64,000 bases of DNA from Symsagittifera roscoffensis. Taxonomy: Eukaryota > Xenacoelomorpha > Acoela > Convolutidae. The position numbers and the translations under genes are program-made. The stretch lies in the NCBI RefSeq assembly GCF_963678635.1, contig NC_087063.1, positions 42,484,759-42,548,758 on the forward strand, written 5' to 3'. Positions 35,714 to 43,959 of this stretch are shown here, in pieces (positions within the stretch are counted from its first letter, which is position 1; every line of letters starts with the position of its first letter). The notes beneath the pieces were generated by a model that ran no database searches, was not told the origin of the DNA, and saw only the letters and a list, made by a program, of their open reading frames with translations.

Positions 35714-37030
35714 TTATGCCGTTGGTACAATCAACGGCATAACCTGATATAGTTCCAGGAGTGCCCTAAGGAAGTTTCTTTTGCAATCAACTCCCTTTTG
35801 CCGAATGATCTTTATGCATTCTCCCAAAACAGGAGTGGGGTTACAATCCACCACGAACCTGACAAAGCAAAGGGCATCCTTACGCTTAGCCCATGCTATC
35901 GCAGAATCGTCTTTTGAAATCAACGCTCGCAGGGCTTCCATCAACTCCAGCTCCTGTTCCCGTGATTTCGAATCATTACTGGCTTCATATTCCGCCTTCT
36001 TGATGCCCATCAAGCACCAAGCCAACCGTACTTGCAGATCAGTTCTCGTGCATGGATGAGCTAGGTATGCTGCCACCATCGCAGGTGCATGCATCGTCTC
36101 ATCGAAGTATTTCTGGAGGGCCGCCCTCCAAGAAACCTCTAGCAGTTTTTCCAATCCAACTTCGTTCGCTTCTGATGACATTACCGTGCCATACTCTTTT
36201 CGATTGAAGTTAGAGTTCTCCGTAAGCCCTTTCAGATATTCTTGCATGGCTCGCTTCTCGCTCCAAGCCATCAGGTGCCCTCTCGCGGAGTTCCTCGCTT
36301 TCAACATCTCCACATAACCCCCTGCCGGATCTCCCATGTGGACCGATTCCGGCACAGTTATTCGACTGTACTCGACCACGTCGAGTTGTCCTTCCAGTTT
36401 CAACTTGGCCATGTTGATTCGCGAGGGCCTATAATCTTCAAGTCCTCCAGATCCACATTGACTGATGATTTCCATTTCTATTTTAGTGTCTGCCAGGGTT
36501 CGCGCCGTCTTCTTCGATCTTGTGGCGGTTACGGTCAGACCTGCCAAGAGCATAGGGGGTATCAGATTCTCTTTTTCTCCCCCTGTCAGCGTTGCGCTAT
36601 CTCCTTGCCCGCTCTCGCCTGAACGACCTGCGCTCGTTAAAGAGGTCACCACTGCGCTGGCTCTCGACTTCACCACTCTCGGGTTCATGGCTCGACTTCC
36701 TGTTTTCCCTTTTAGTCGCTTCAGCCCTTTCCTGGCTCGTCTGACAGGTAATTTCTTTGCAACATGCTGATCATCGGCACTGTCTTCTGTTACTGACGCG
36801 GTCAGAACATGCGACTCCATGGAGCTCACTATTTTCTCCAGGACCTCACGCATGATGGGTTGGTTCAATCCCACCTTCATTATGGACTGCGTCCCATATC
36901 GCCTTATCACGTCCCATGATTTCTCCATGAAGTTCACTCGGCTCCAGATTGCTCCTGTCTTGCCTTCCAGCTCCATTTGATATCTTTCCCATTCCTCTTC
37001 TGGTAACGTACTGAGGAACGATATCTTCAT
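35714..37030 (-). CDS. Element C: third-gene block with basic region, 438 residues
   Basis: Minus-strand block of unknown function. Residues 1-75 are helical and charged. Residues 92-109 are strongly basic (KKLPVRRARKGLKRLKGK) and could be a nuclear-localisation or nucleic-acid-binding segment. A low-complexity Ser/Gly/Thr linker follows (about 110-170), then a long helical region to the end containing MGIKKAEYEASNDSKSREQELELMEALRALI-type helices. It lies next to the 519-residue block and shares about 185 bp with it. The counterpart in B is at 25,866-27,611. I do not recognise the family. Confidence 0.6.
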   Translation of the reverse strand: MKISFLSTLPEEEWERYQMELEGKTGAIWSRVNFMEKSWDVIRRYGTQSIMKVGLNQPIMREVLEKIVSSMESHVLTASVTEDSADDQHVAKKLPVRRARKGLKRLKGKTGSRAMNPRVVKSRASAVVTSLTSAGRSGESGQGDSATLTGGEKENLIPPMLLAGLTVTATRSKKTARTLADTKIEMEIISQCGSGGLEDYRPSRINMAKLKLEGQLDVVEYSRITVPESVHMGDPAGGYVEMLKARNSARGHLMAWSEKRAMQEYLKGLTENSNFNRKEYGTVMSSEANEVGLEKLLEVSWRAALQKYFDETMHAPAMVAAYLAHPCTRTDLQVRLAWCLMGIKKAEYEASNDSKSREQELELMEALRALISKDDSAIAWAKRKDALCFVRFVVDCNPTPVLGECIKIIRQKGVDCKRNFLRALLELYQVMPLIVPTA

Positions 37031-38405
37031 CGACTCTAGCCTGGCTTATTGGGTCTATCGGAGATAGATCGGCCGACGCCTCCTTTGTAGGAGACATGAA
37101 GGATGATGGTGCCATCAACAATAAACTCCCATCGACTTCCCCATCGTCGTCTTCACTGAACCGGTACTCTAGCAAGTCCCTTTCCAACGCTCCTAGATCG
37201 GTCTCTCCCGGTTTCTCCGTCTTACTTCCGGTCCCATCATCGTTATCGTCCTGATCCATCAATTCATCGTCGTCCGCATCAGGTTTCGGCCTAGGTCCCG
37301 AGGGTCCTTGTCGCGCGTCTGTGCCCGAATCCGGCCGAGCCGGTACGGCCATGTCTCCTGCGTGATAAAACAATTCATCATCGACCAGGAATTCTACCAA
37401 CTCCTCGCCATGTGGGGCCAGGTCTTCTATCGTTATATATGAGCCTCCTCTGCTCTCCCTTGCCACCTCCAGCATCACTACTTTCGCTTCTCCTGACCAC
37501 CTCAGTCTCGATAAGTCATCCGCGGAAGAATACACTTCGTTCCACGTTTCAGCCGAGACCTCTGGTCTCCTGGAGGGTAGTGCCTTGATCTTTTTCCTGC
37601 TCCAGGCATCGGGGAATGAGAAGTCAAACGTATGCGCAGCGGCAGCGTTCCAGCTGATGAAGCGCGGCTCCATCCCTCCACTCCACTTCAGCATTCTCTT
37701 CTCTGCGTCACGAGCTGCTCCGATACGAGGGGCAATGATGGGAGATGTGACTCCCAACAACATCCTCCTTATCGGTGGATACCGAGGGTATTGGTCCGGC
37801 AGCGGCCTGGACCCAGGAAGCCATGTTTGTTGATTCTCTTTCGCGTGGGCGTAGGCTCCTGGCAATTGAGGTACTCCCACAGCCTCTCCTGTATCTTTCA
37901 CCACTGGTCTCAAATTCCAAAGTTTTGGGTTAAACTGGATGTGGGATAGATCCTCACGGCCCATTCGGCATTTGAAGTGGTTGTTGAAGTCCATCAACAC
38001 CCAGCCTGGCTCTGCTATTCTTCCGAACAGCCTGTCGTCGCTAGCCAGCTTTCTCAGTTCACTCTGCTCTACCCAATTCAGCACGGAGAATTCCACGACT
38101 GAGACCAGGTTGACGTACAACACTGAATTCCTGTACGCTTTAACTTGCACATCCGGGAACGCAAAAGACATCACCGGTCCATACACCACTGTGACGAATT
38201 CCCTCAGTCCGTGGACCAGAGCCAACGGATCAATCCGCATCATGACAGCTAAGTCTGTTAGTAAGGGCATGCCACAATACTGCTTGCATTCGCCTGCGTT
38301 CGTCGCCACCTTGTCTTCTCCCGTGACGCTTCTGTTCTGTTGCAAGAGGTATTGAAGCATGAGAGTCCTCCAGTCTTTCATCTTCTTGAGCGAGGCGGTT
38401 TCCAA
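36846..38405 (-). CDS. Element C: third-gene block, 519 residues, unknown function
   Basis: Minus-strand block. The first 100 residues (LMLQYLLQQNR...GMPLLTDLAVMMRIDPLALVHG) align well with element A near 1,910-2,200, so this part is old and constrained. The middle has many Trp, Pro and aromatic residues (PDQYPRYPPIRRMLLG, FDFSFPDAWSRKK). Residues 377-425 form an acidic low-complexity linker (DADDDELMDQDDNDD). No catalytic signature, signal peptide or membrane span is visible. The mix of globular and disordered parts resembles a structural polyprotein segment; that is only an impression. Confidence 0.6.
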   Translation of the reverse strand: METASLKKMKDWRTLMLQYLLQQNRSVTGEDKVATNAGECKQYCGMPLLTDLAVMMRIDPLALVHGLREFVTVVYGPVMSFAFPDVQVKAYRNSVLYVNLVSVVEFSVLNWVEQSELRKLASDDRLFGRIAEPGWVLMDFNNHFKCRMGREDLSHIQFNPKLWNLRPVVKDTGEAVGVPQLPGAYAHAKENQQTWLPGSRPLPDQYPRYPPIRRMLLGVTSPIIAPRIGAARDAEKRMLKWSGGMEPRFISWNAAAAHTFDFSFPDAWSRKKIKALPSRRPEVSAETWNEVYSSADDLSRLRWSGEAKVVMLEVARESRGGSYITIEDLAPHGEELVEFLVDDELFYHAGDMAVPARPDSGTDARQGPSGPRPKPDADDDELMDQDDNDDGTGSKTEKPGETDLGALERDLLEYRFSEDDDGEVDGSLLLMAPSSFMSPTKEASADLSPIDPISQARVDEDIVPQYVTRRGMGKISNGAGRQDRSNLEPSELHGEIMGRDKAIWDAVHNEGGIEPTHHA

Positions 38406-41400
38406 CTGTGCATTGAACTCACGACTGGTCCCTGTAGTTGTTCAGGGTAACGCAACAGCACAAGCAAGTCTCCCAGTCGACCGTAGGTCATGGCAATCAG
38501 AGTCAGGAGTCCATCCAATCTCAAATCTGCCAACGCTTGGGTAAAGAGGTTTGCCGGTCCTTTCACAAAGTTTTCATGACCAAATGTCACGTATAAGGCT
38601 AGCACCAGGCCAATCGACAACTTCCTGATGTCTTTGACGAAACTCGCGATCAGGTTCCTAGATGCCTTCGGATAGCATGTCGATAGGAAAGATGGCGTCC
38701 ATCCCACTCCCATTCCACCCAAGATAGCATCTGATCGTTCATACTGTGCCTTCGTGGCCAGCACGTCAGCTTGGAACTTGTCCAGCGACATCGTGTTTAC
38801 GTCTTGTATCAGTTTCAACATCTTGCCTCCAGCCAACTCCCGGGCATTAAATAGATTCTTCAGATACACGTGTATCTCTTTAATTATTGCCGGCGCATGC
38901 TCAAACGCGTCCTCACCCAAAGTGCACAGCCTCGGTGACAGATACAACCATATGTTGTTGTGCGGCTTCGTACGCAAAGCCATTGCCATGAGGTCCTCCT
39001 CCGCTGACGTCATGTTCTTTCTGATCATCCTACCCTGCTCATTCTCTGCATGATCCATCTGTCTGAACCAGAGATCATCAGCCACCTGTTGTACTAACAG
39101 GTGATCGTCATCTACCCCTGGTCTTAACTTCAGTAATCTGGCGAAGTTGGACAGCTCCAACCCCAGAACTTCATCTAGCACCAACCGAGTTGTGCTACAA
39201 TCTCTGAGCCCCTGTATGGCATTCGAAATGTCAGCCCAAACGGCGGGAAGCTCAGATCGGGACGGATAGTAATTGTCCGGGTCCACTACTCTGTTTGGGG
39301 CGGGAATTATCACGTTGAATATCCCCTCTGCTATCGTTGTGACCATTGTGTACACAAATTGAAGGGGTTCTGGCAACCCAGCGTAGCCTGGTGACAATAC
39401 AAAGATCACCTTCACCACATTCATGGTGAAGCGTTGTCTTGCTGCTGCCTCTACCTCGGCCATCGCCGAGAGCAGTGTCATTATCGCCTCCCCTATAACC
39501 TCGTTGCTCGGGATCGATCCATCTGTCAAACGTGACAATAAGCCTCTGCTTATCATCATGCCGATTGCTTGTCCCCAGTCCAATTTAGGTGCCGTCAAGA
39601 AAATCACATCAGGCCAGAAGAGAGAACGGGGCGTGTAGAGATAATCGGAGCCGGCCACAATCAGATACTTGGCAGCCTTCATGTCCAAGGGATCATAAGC
39701 TGCAAAAAGGCCATCGCCTATCGGGGCCTTCAGGTTCCCATATCTCTTATCGTCTCCAACCACTGTTGTCGTTCGGGGGTAGTCCCTCGAATACTCGCCC
39801 GGCGTCTGACCGGGTGGTTTAGCGAATTGTCTGTACATCTTGTGATGTTTGTTATTGGGCTTGTTCTCCGTCTGGAATTTGCCCTTGCGAGCAGGTGGCA
39901 TCCTTTCCCGGGTCCTATCTCGAACGTCGGTGAGCGACCGGGTGTTTAGAGGTCCAAAGGTATTGTCATGAGGCAATCCATCCAGGTCTACATGTCGGAG
40001 TGAGGTCGAGGAGCTGAATTTCTCCTGCTCTGCTAGCAGCCAATCCACGCCCGGTATCCGATAAAGTCGCGACACTGTGGGATTTTCTCCGCCAGTCATT
40101 CTCATTGCATCCTCCCGACACGTCAAGGTATTCATATTCAACTTCGCCGACATGTCCGTCTTATACTGACCCCAATGACTAGGATCTGATCTATTCCAAA
40201 GCAGCCTGCTGCCTGATTCGATTCCCTCCGCTGGCACGGTACTTGTAAACGGTCCTGCTGTCGAAGCAGGATTTGTCGTGGCAGGCGAATCGTTCCTCCT
40301 AGACGCGGTCTGGGAGTTATTCCTGTTGTTCTGCTCCACCGATCTGCCGAGTCGGCTTCCAATCGATTGCGGCCAGGGAGGAGGAGCAGTCCCTAGCCTG
40401 TCTCTCACGTTTGAGCTCGGAGCAACGGTTACGGCTCCAACCGTCTCCGTTGCCAAGGGCCCTAGACGGTTGGCGAGGGATTCGGGCACGGTTGCCCTGA
40501 TTCTACTCCCTCCGGTCAAATTGGTCCGAGCCAAAGAACCGGTCGCCCTCGACTCTTGCTCTACTTCCCTCAATTGCGTCTGAAACACATCATTAATCCA
40601 ATGCCTCCCTCGTTGGGTATTGAAGTGCACTCCATCTTTAGTGAGCGCGATGTGGTCAGTCATGCGCAGCATATTTTCGAGATCCAGGAGTCGCAACTCG
40701 CCAGGGTTGTTTCTCACCAGACTGCGGGTCATTTCATTCCACCGCGTCACGTTGCCATTCATGAAATCTGCAGCTATGGTGCCCACCAAAGGATTTGGTG
40801 GTATCGTGCACAGGATCACGAGCTTGGGTCTGTACTTTTCTTTCAATTCGTTCAAGAGACACACCAATAGAGGTTCCCACTTGTTCTCCGGAGTCACGGG
40901 GGCTCTTGAGACGTCATTGGTCCCCAGCATTTTAATTAATGTATCTAGATGATCCTCGCTCTGGAACTCCATCATTTTGATGACTTGAGCCACTGAGGCT
41001 CCTCCAAAGGACAGAATGGCAGTCTGACCATAGACGAAGATCTCATTCAGATCTCTCACCAAACTGTCTCCAATGATCAAATGGCGACTCCCTGGGGGAA
41101 TTACCTGGTCGTTCGTGGCGGGGTTCCAGCTCATGTCATTCAGGCAGGCTCGAGGATGCTCGGCTGGCACTTGCGTGAACTGATGACGTGCCATCAGATT
41201 CTTCCTGATGTCTACCACGCGAGACTTCTCAAAGACTCCACCAGGCGCAGAACACGCTATCGTGCGGGTTGTTCGCTTCGAGCTATTTGATGAATGATCA
41301 CGACGTTGGGAAGGAACGATCCTAACCAGTGTCCGCTCAGTGCCTCTGTTGATCTCATCCATCGCGGCTCTGGCCACTTGGTTAAATGATTCCTGAAATT

Positions 41401-42250
41401 GAGGAGCTAGATAGGTGTCAGAAGGGTCTGGTATCGTGAACCTCTGACTCGAAGCAGACGGTCGTGTCTGCTGAGGAGCCTCGGGCCCCCTTGATGCACG
41501 CAAATCCAGAACCTCAGGTCCTCTCGATGCGCATAGCTCCTGCGCTGTTGTCCTGGGGCGTGTGTCGTTGGATCCCTCCGAGGACCTCATGCTCGCCAGG
41601 ATTTCCATATACAGCTCCTTCAGGTGCTTTATCTCATCCTCCTTGTAGGCCACCTGCAGATCTTCAAATTTCTTTTTCCATTCGTCTCTCTCTCGAGCTA
41701 TCACCCTGTACTCCTGAAGTTTGGCACACAGCTCACTCTGATCTCTCTCCTTCTTCTCCAGTGTCTCAATCGTCTCCGACGTCTGTATCTCTATCTCGCT
41801 CACTCTCACTCTCTTCAGGGGAGGAGCAGCTGTTGGAGAGTCGACAGAGTGTGACGGGCCTGGCCCATCACGTTGTCTCTTCGCTCCAATGAGTGGCTGC
41901 GCAGGTTGGACTGGTAAGGGCATCTCACCTAGCCGGTGGTCCCTTTGTTCACCTAGTCCTGGCTCACGAGCCAGGTCGTGGCCAGACATTTCTCCGCGCC
42001 TCCATCTCATCAATCGGTTTCGGCCTCTCTCGGCGGTCCCGGACTCACCGAAGGCCAACATCAACACGACTTCCGTAGGGCGATTCCCTCGACCCTCTCT
42101 TCCTAGAGCATTGAGGAGTGCGACCACAAACATCGCCAACCCCGGGTCTTCTCGTGTGAAATCACAATCGATCAGCCGCTGATAGATCTCGTCTAGAGTC
42201 GCTCCTAGACTCGCTGAGAGGAATTCCATGAGTTCGTTCGTGTCACCCAT
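38378..42250 (-). CDS. Element C: third gene, coiled coil plus SGNH/GDSL hydrolase, 1,290 residues
   Basis: Large minus-strand reading frame in the env position. The start at 42,250 has a good context (AAGAAATGG on the sense strand) and is shared with B (30,342). Domains: helical N-terminus 1-90; coiled coil about 155-215; SGNH hydrolase about 390-565 with block I GDSL (G394-L397, nucleophile S396), block II GG (416-417), block III GTND (443-446) and block V DGVH (D539, H542); Pro/Ser/Thr linker about 570-680; then a large unassigned region rich in helices to the end, including FVLSPGYAGLPEPL and DEVLGLELSNFARLLKL. SGNH enzymes are serine hydrolases acting on acyl or acetyl esters of lipids or glycans. 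All signature blocks are present here. No signal peptide is seen. Function in the element is unknown; an esterase acting on host glycans or lipids is one option. Confidence 0.88.
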   Translation of the reverse strand: MGDTNELMEFLSASLGATLDEIYQRLIDCDFTREDPGLAMFVVALLNALGREGRGNRPTEVVLMLAFGESGTAERGRNRLMRWRRGEMSGHDLAREPGLGEQRDHRLGEMPLPVQPAQPLIGAKRQRDGPGPSHSVDSPTAAPPLKRVRVSEIEIQTSETIETLEKKERDQSELCAKLQEYRVIARERDEWKKKFEDLQVAYKEDEIKHLKELYMEILASMRSSEGSNDTRPRTTAQELCASRGPEVLDLRASRGPEAPQQTRPSASSQRFTIPDPSDTYLAPQFQESFNQVARAAMDEINRGTERTLVRIVPSQRRDHSSNSSKRTTRTIACSAPGGVFEKSRVVDIRKNLMARHQFTQVPAEHPRACLNDMSWNPATNDQVIPPGSRHLIIGDSLVRDLNEIFVYGQTAILSFGGASVAQVIKMMEFQSEDHLDTLIKMLGTNDVSRAPVTPENKWEPLLVCLLNELKEKYRPKLVILCTIPPNPLVGTIAADFMNGNVTRWNEMTRSLVRNNPGELRLLDLENMLRMTDHIALTKDGVHFNTQRGRHWINDVFQTQLREVEQESRATGSLARTNLTGGSRIRATVPESLANRLGPLATETVGAVTVAPSSNVRDRLGTAPPPWPQSIGSRLGRSVEQNNRNNSQTASRRNDSPATTNPASTAGPFTSTVPAEGIESGSRLLWNRSDPSHWGQYKTDMSAKLNMNTLTCREDAMRMTGGENPTVSRLYRIPGVDWLLAEQEKFSSSTSLRHVDLDGLPHDNTFGPLNTRSLTDVRDRTRERMPPARKGKFQTENKPNNKHHKMYRQFAKPPGQTPGEYSRDYPRTTTVVGDDKRYGNLKAPIGDGLFAAYDPLDMKAAKYLIVAGSDYLYTPRSLFWPDVIFLTAPKLDWGQAIGMMISRGLLSRLTDGSIPSNEVIGEAIMTLLSAMAEVEAAARQRFTMNVVKVIFVLSPGYAGLPEPLQFVYTMVTTIAEGIFNVIIPAPNRVVDPDNYYPSRSELPAVWADISNAIQGLRDCSTTRLVLDEVLGLELSNFARLLKLRPGVDDDHLLVQQVADDLWFRQMDHAENEQGRMIRKNMTSAEEDLMAMALRTKPHNNIWLYLSPRLCTLGEDAFEHAPAIIKEIHVYLKNLFNARELAGGKMLKLIQDVNTMSLDKFQADVLATKAQYERSDAILGGMGVGWTPSFLSTCYPKASRNLIASFVKDIRKLSIGLVLALYVTFGHENFVKGPANLFTQALADLRLDGLLTLIAMTYGRLGDLLVLLRYPEQLQGPVVSSMHSWKPPRSRR

Positions 42251-42687
42251 TTCTTATCGTTTTGCTTCTTGTCGTCGTGTAGATTCTTCGTTTGATTCAA
42301 TGAATTCAATAAACAATTTCTGATCAATCAAGATCTAAAAAACAAGTCGCGGCTTAGAACCATCATTTTTGGATACAACATCAATCAATTCTTTAAAACT
42401 CTTCATTGAAATTCTTTTCACCATTCTGATTTAAAATTTAGCACCAAGGTGGATCGTCCACCTTTATCTTTGTCAGAGTAGCACGAATGTGCGCTGTCAC
42501 CTTGATGACACAAACATAAAACATATCATAACAATAACATAACATAAACACATAAGCATCACACACCTATACTATCACATAAAAACCTAATCCCTAATAC
42601 TGTACCTAAAACCTAACCTAACCTAAAACTTGACTCTAATTCCTATCGAATAACTTAACAAAAACCACTTATCGCCGAGCGCAATCC
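42251..42687 (-). promoter_or_regulatory. Element C: AT-rich gap between pol and third gene, with splice-acceptor-like site
   Basis: Non-coding stretch of about 430 bp, also present in A and B. On the sense strand TTGTTTTTTAG (AG at 42,335-42,336) is followed by ATCTTGATTGATCAG, with the third-gene ATG about 85 nt further on. Near 42,500-42,640 there are short ACATAA and ACCTAA runs. A spliced mRNA for the third gene, as known for env-like genes of this superfamily, would explain the layout. An internal promoter is an alternative. Confidence 0.5.
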
Positions 42688-43959
42688 TTAGCATATACTC
42701 AGATAGTATTTTTTATGTAAGTAAACTTCTATGTCAGTCTCTGAAAATATCACATGCACAAGAGCGTACAACTCTCTAGGGTGTAGCTTTCCCCTATTAG
42801 GATCGTATACTGGCAACGAGAGAGAGGTCACACCTCTCTCAACCAGGAAATCCCTAAGTCGAGTCAAGGCCAATACCAAGCTCTCCGGATTCACGTGTTG
42901 CCTATCAGTAGCTTTCGTAACCAAAAAACACAAATATTTCCCTGGTATCTGTGATGCAACAGGGGGCAACGCTATCATTCCTCCTACACCAGGCCTCTGT
43001 TTCCACAAAAACTCGATATTCTTGTACTCTCTTTTAAAGTCGGCCGCTAGTGCTGTTTTGAAATTTACGTCCGCCGTTATCGCTATGGCGCACGTGCGTT
43101 CCGTGAGTATGAAATCGCTGTCCGTTATGACGATATTGTTCGAATAGTGGTTCGGTAGATCAAAATACGATTCAAAGATTCGTCCAAAAGGTGGTTTCTT
43201 AGCATTCTCGCCCTCTGTCTCTAGTTCTCCGGTTTCTCTTGCCGATTTCAATTTTTTTATTATGAGGTTTTCGGTGTGGGTGAGTCCTACCCCCACTCCC
43301 CGGACAAAAATATCCATCGACGTCCCCGTTGATCGCCCAAAGTCTAGGAGACCGAGGTTGGATTGTGGAACACGTAGAGGACCATCTGGGGCGACCCAGT
43401 TGGACTCGGTATTGTCATGACTGATGTATTTGACGCCGTCTCTATCGACGTCCTGAATAGTCAGGATCGTCTCTTTTGGATCTGTCGGCAGATCGTGGAG
43501 CCATTCGAGCACGCGCAAGTTTGTTAGTTCTTGCTCATGAGTCTGTTCCGCTTCTGGTTCGAACTCCACTTCCGGTTCTGATCGATCGTCGATCCAATCT
43601 TGATCCATATCGTTCACAAGGTCGATTTCCCCTAGCATCGCCACTTCGTCCAGTCCCACCAGCGAGTCTATGACATCACTCACTACTTTCCTGTCTACAA
43701 AGAAGTCCTCGCCATACAGATTGTATTTCTTCTGGTTTTTTCCTTTCTTGCTTTGGCGTGTTTCCATGGTGAGAGGAAAGTCAGGCTGTATTCCTTTGTC
43801 AATTTCGGTTTGTTCCGGGCAATCCCAGTCTTCTTCGGCATAGTGTAGAGTTTCATCGTCCACCTCTACTCGCTCAGTCAACTCGAGATCCAGTGGTAGA
43901 TCGCAATCGTCCACCACCTCATTCCCGTCGTTCTTGTCGCGAGTACCCCTTTCATTCAC
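42688..43959 (-). CDS. Element C: Pol C-terminal extension with TARG1-like macro domain, 423 residues
   Basis: Minus-strand block directly after the integrase. Residues 1-175 are acidic and probably disordered. Residues 214-229 hold DIFVRGVGVGLTHTEN, also present in A. Residues about 276-420 read as a macro domain of the TARG1/OARD1 and Poa1 type: AIAITADVNF, then KTALAADFKREYKNIEFLWKQ, a GKYLCFLVTKATDRQHV strand and loop, the helix ESLVLALTRLRDFLVERGV, SLSLPVYDPNRGKL, and a final TDIEVYLH strand. The order and spacing parallel human TARG1 (RYIYYLITK, SLEAM, GVTDLSMP, EATDIKITVY). Macro domains bind ADP-ribose and many remove it from proteins or nucleic acids; several RNA viruses use them against host defence. 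Activity here is untested. In element A the homologous sequence reads on from the integrase end. Confidence 0.82.
   Translation of the reverse strand: MNERGTRDKNDGNEVVDDCDLPLDLELTERVEVDDETLHYAEEDWDCPEQTEIDKGIQPDFPLTMETRQSKKGKNQKKYNLYGEDFFVDRKVVSDVIDSLVGLDEVAMLGEIDLVNDMDQDWIDDRSEPEVEFEPEAEQTHEQELTNLRVLEWLHDLPTDPKETILTIQDVDRDGVKYISHDNTESNWVAPDGPLRVPQSNLGLLDFGRSTGTSMDIFVRGVGVGLTHTENLIIKKLKSARETGELETEGENAKKPPFGRIFESYFDLPNHYSNNIVITDSDFILTERTCAIAITADVNFKTALAADFKREYKNIEFLWKQRPGVGGMIALPPVASQIPGKYLCFLVTKATDRQHVNPESLVLALTRLRDFLVERGVTSLSLPVYDPNRGKLHPRELYALVHVIFSETDIEVYLHKKYYLSIC
43295..43333 (-). promoter_or_regulatory. Element C: internal purine-tract-like motif with hairpin
   Basis: TTGTCCGGGGAGT on the sense strand (43,295-43,307), within the DIFVRGVGVG codons and running into a further G-rich tract. 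An ATCGAC/GTTGAT stem (43,316-43,321 with 43,328-43,333) sits at the same distance as in the LTR-proximal tract. It could be a second plus-strand priming site. Confidence 0.45.

Noticed and set aside
33536-42250. Third-gene region as a retroviral envelope
   Set aside because: No signal peptide, transmembrane span, furin site or heptad-repeat fusion subunit could be seen in any block, so env is not supported.
38378-42250. Polinton/Maverick or other capsid-bearing DNA element as source of the extra genes
   Set aside because: No protein-primed DNA polymerase, packaging ATPase, major capsid or adenain-like protease motif is present, and the flanks are LTRs with a tRNA primer site.
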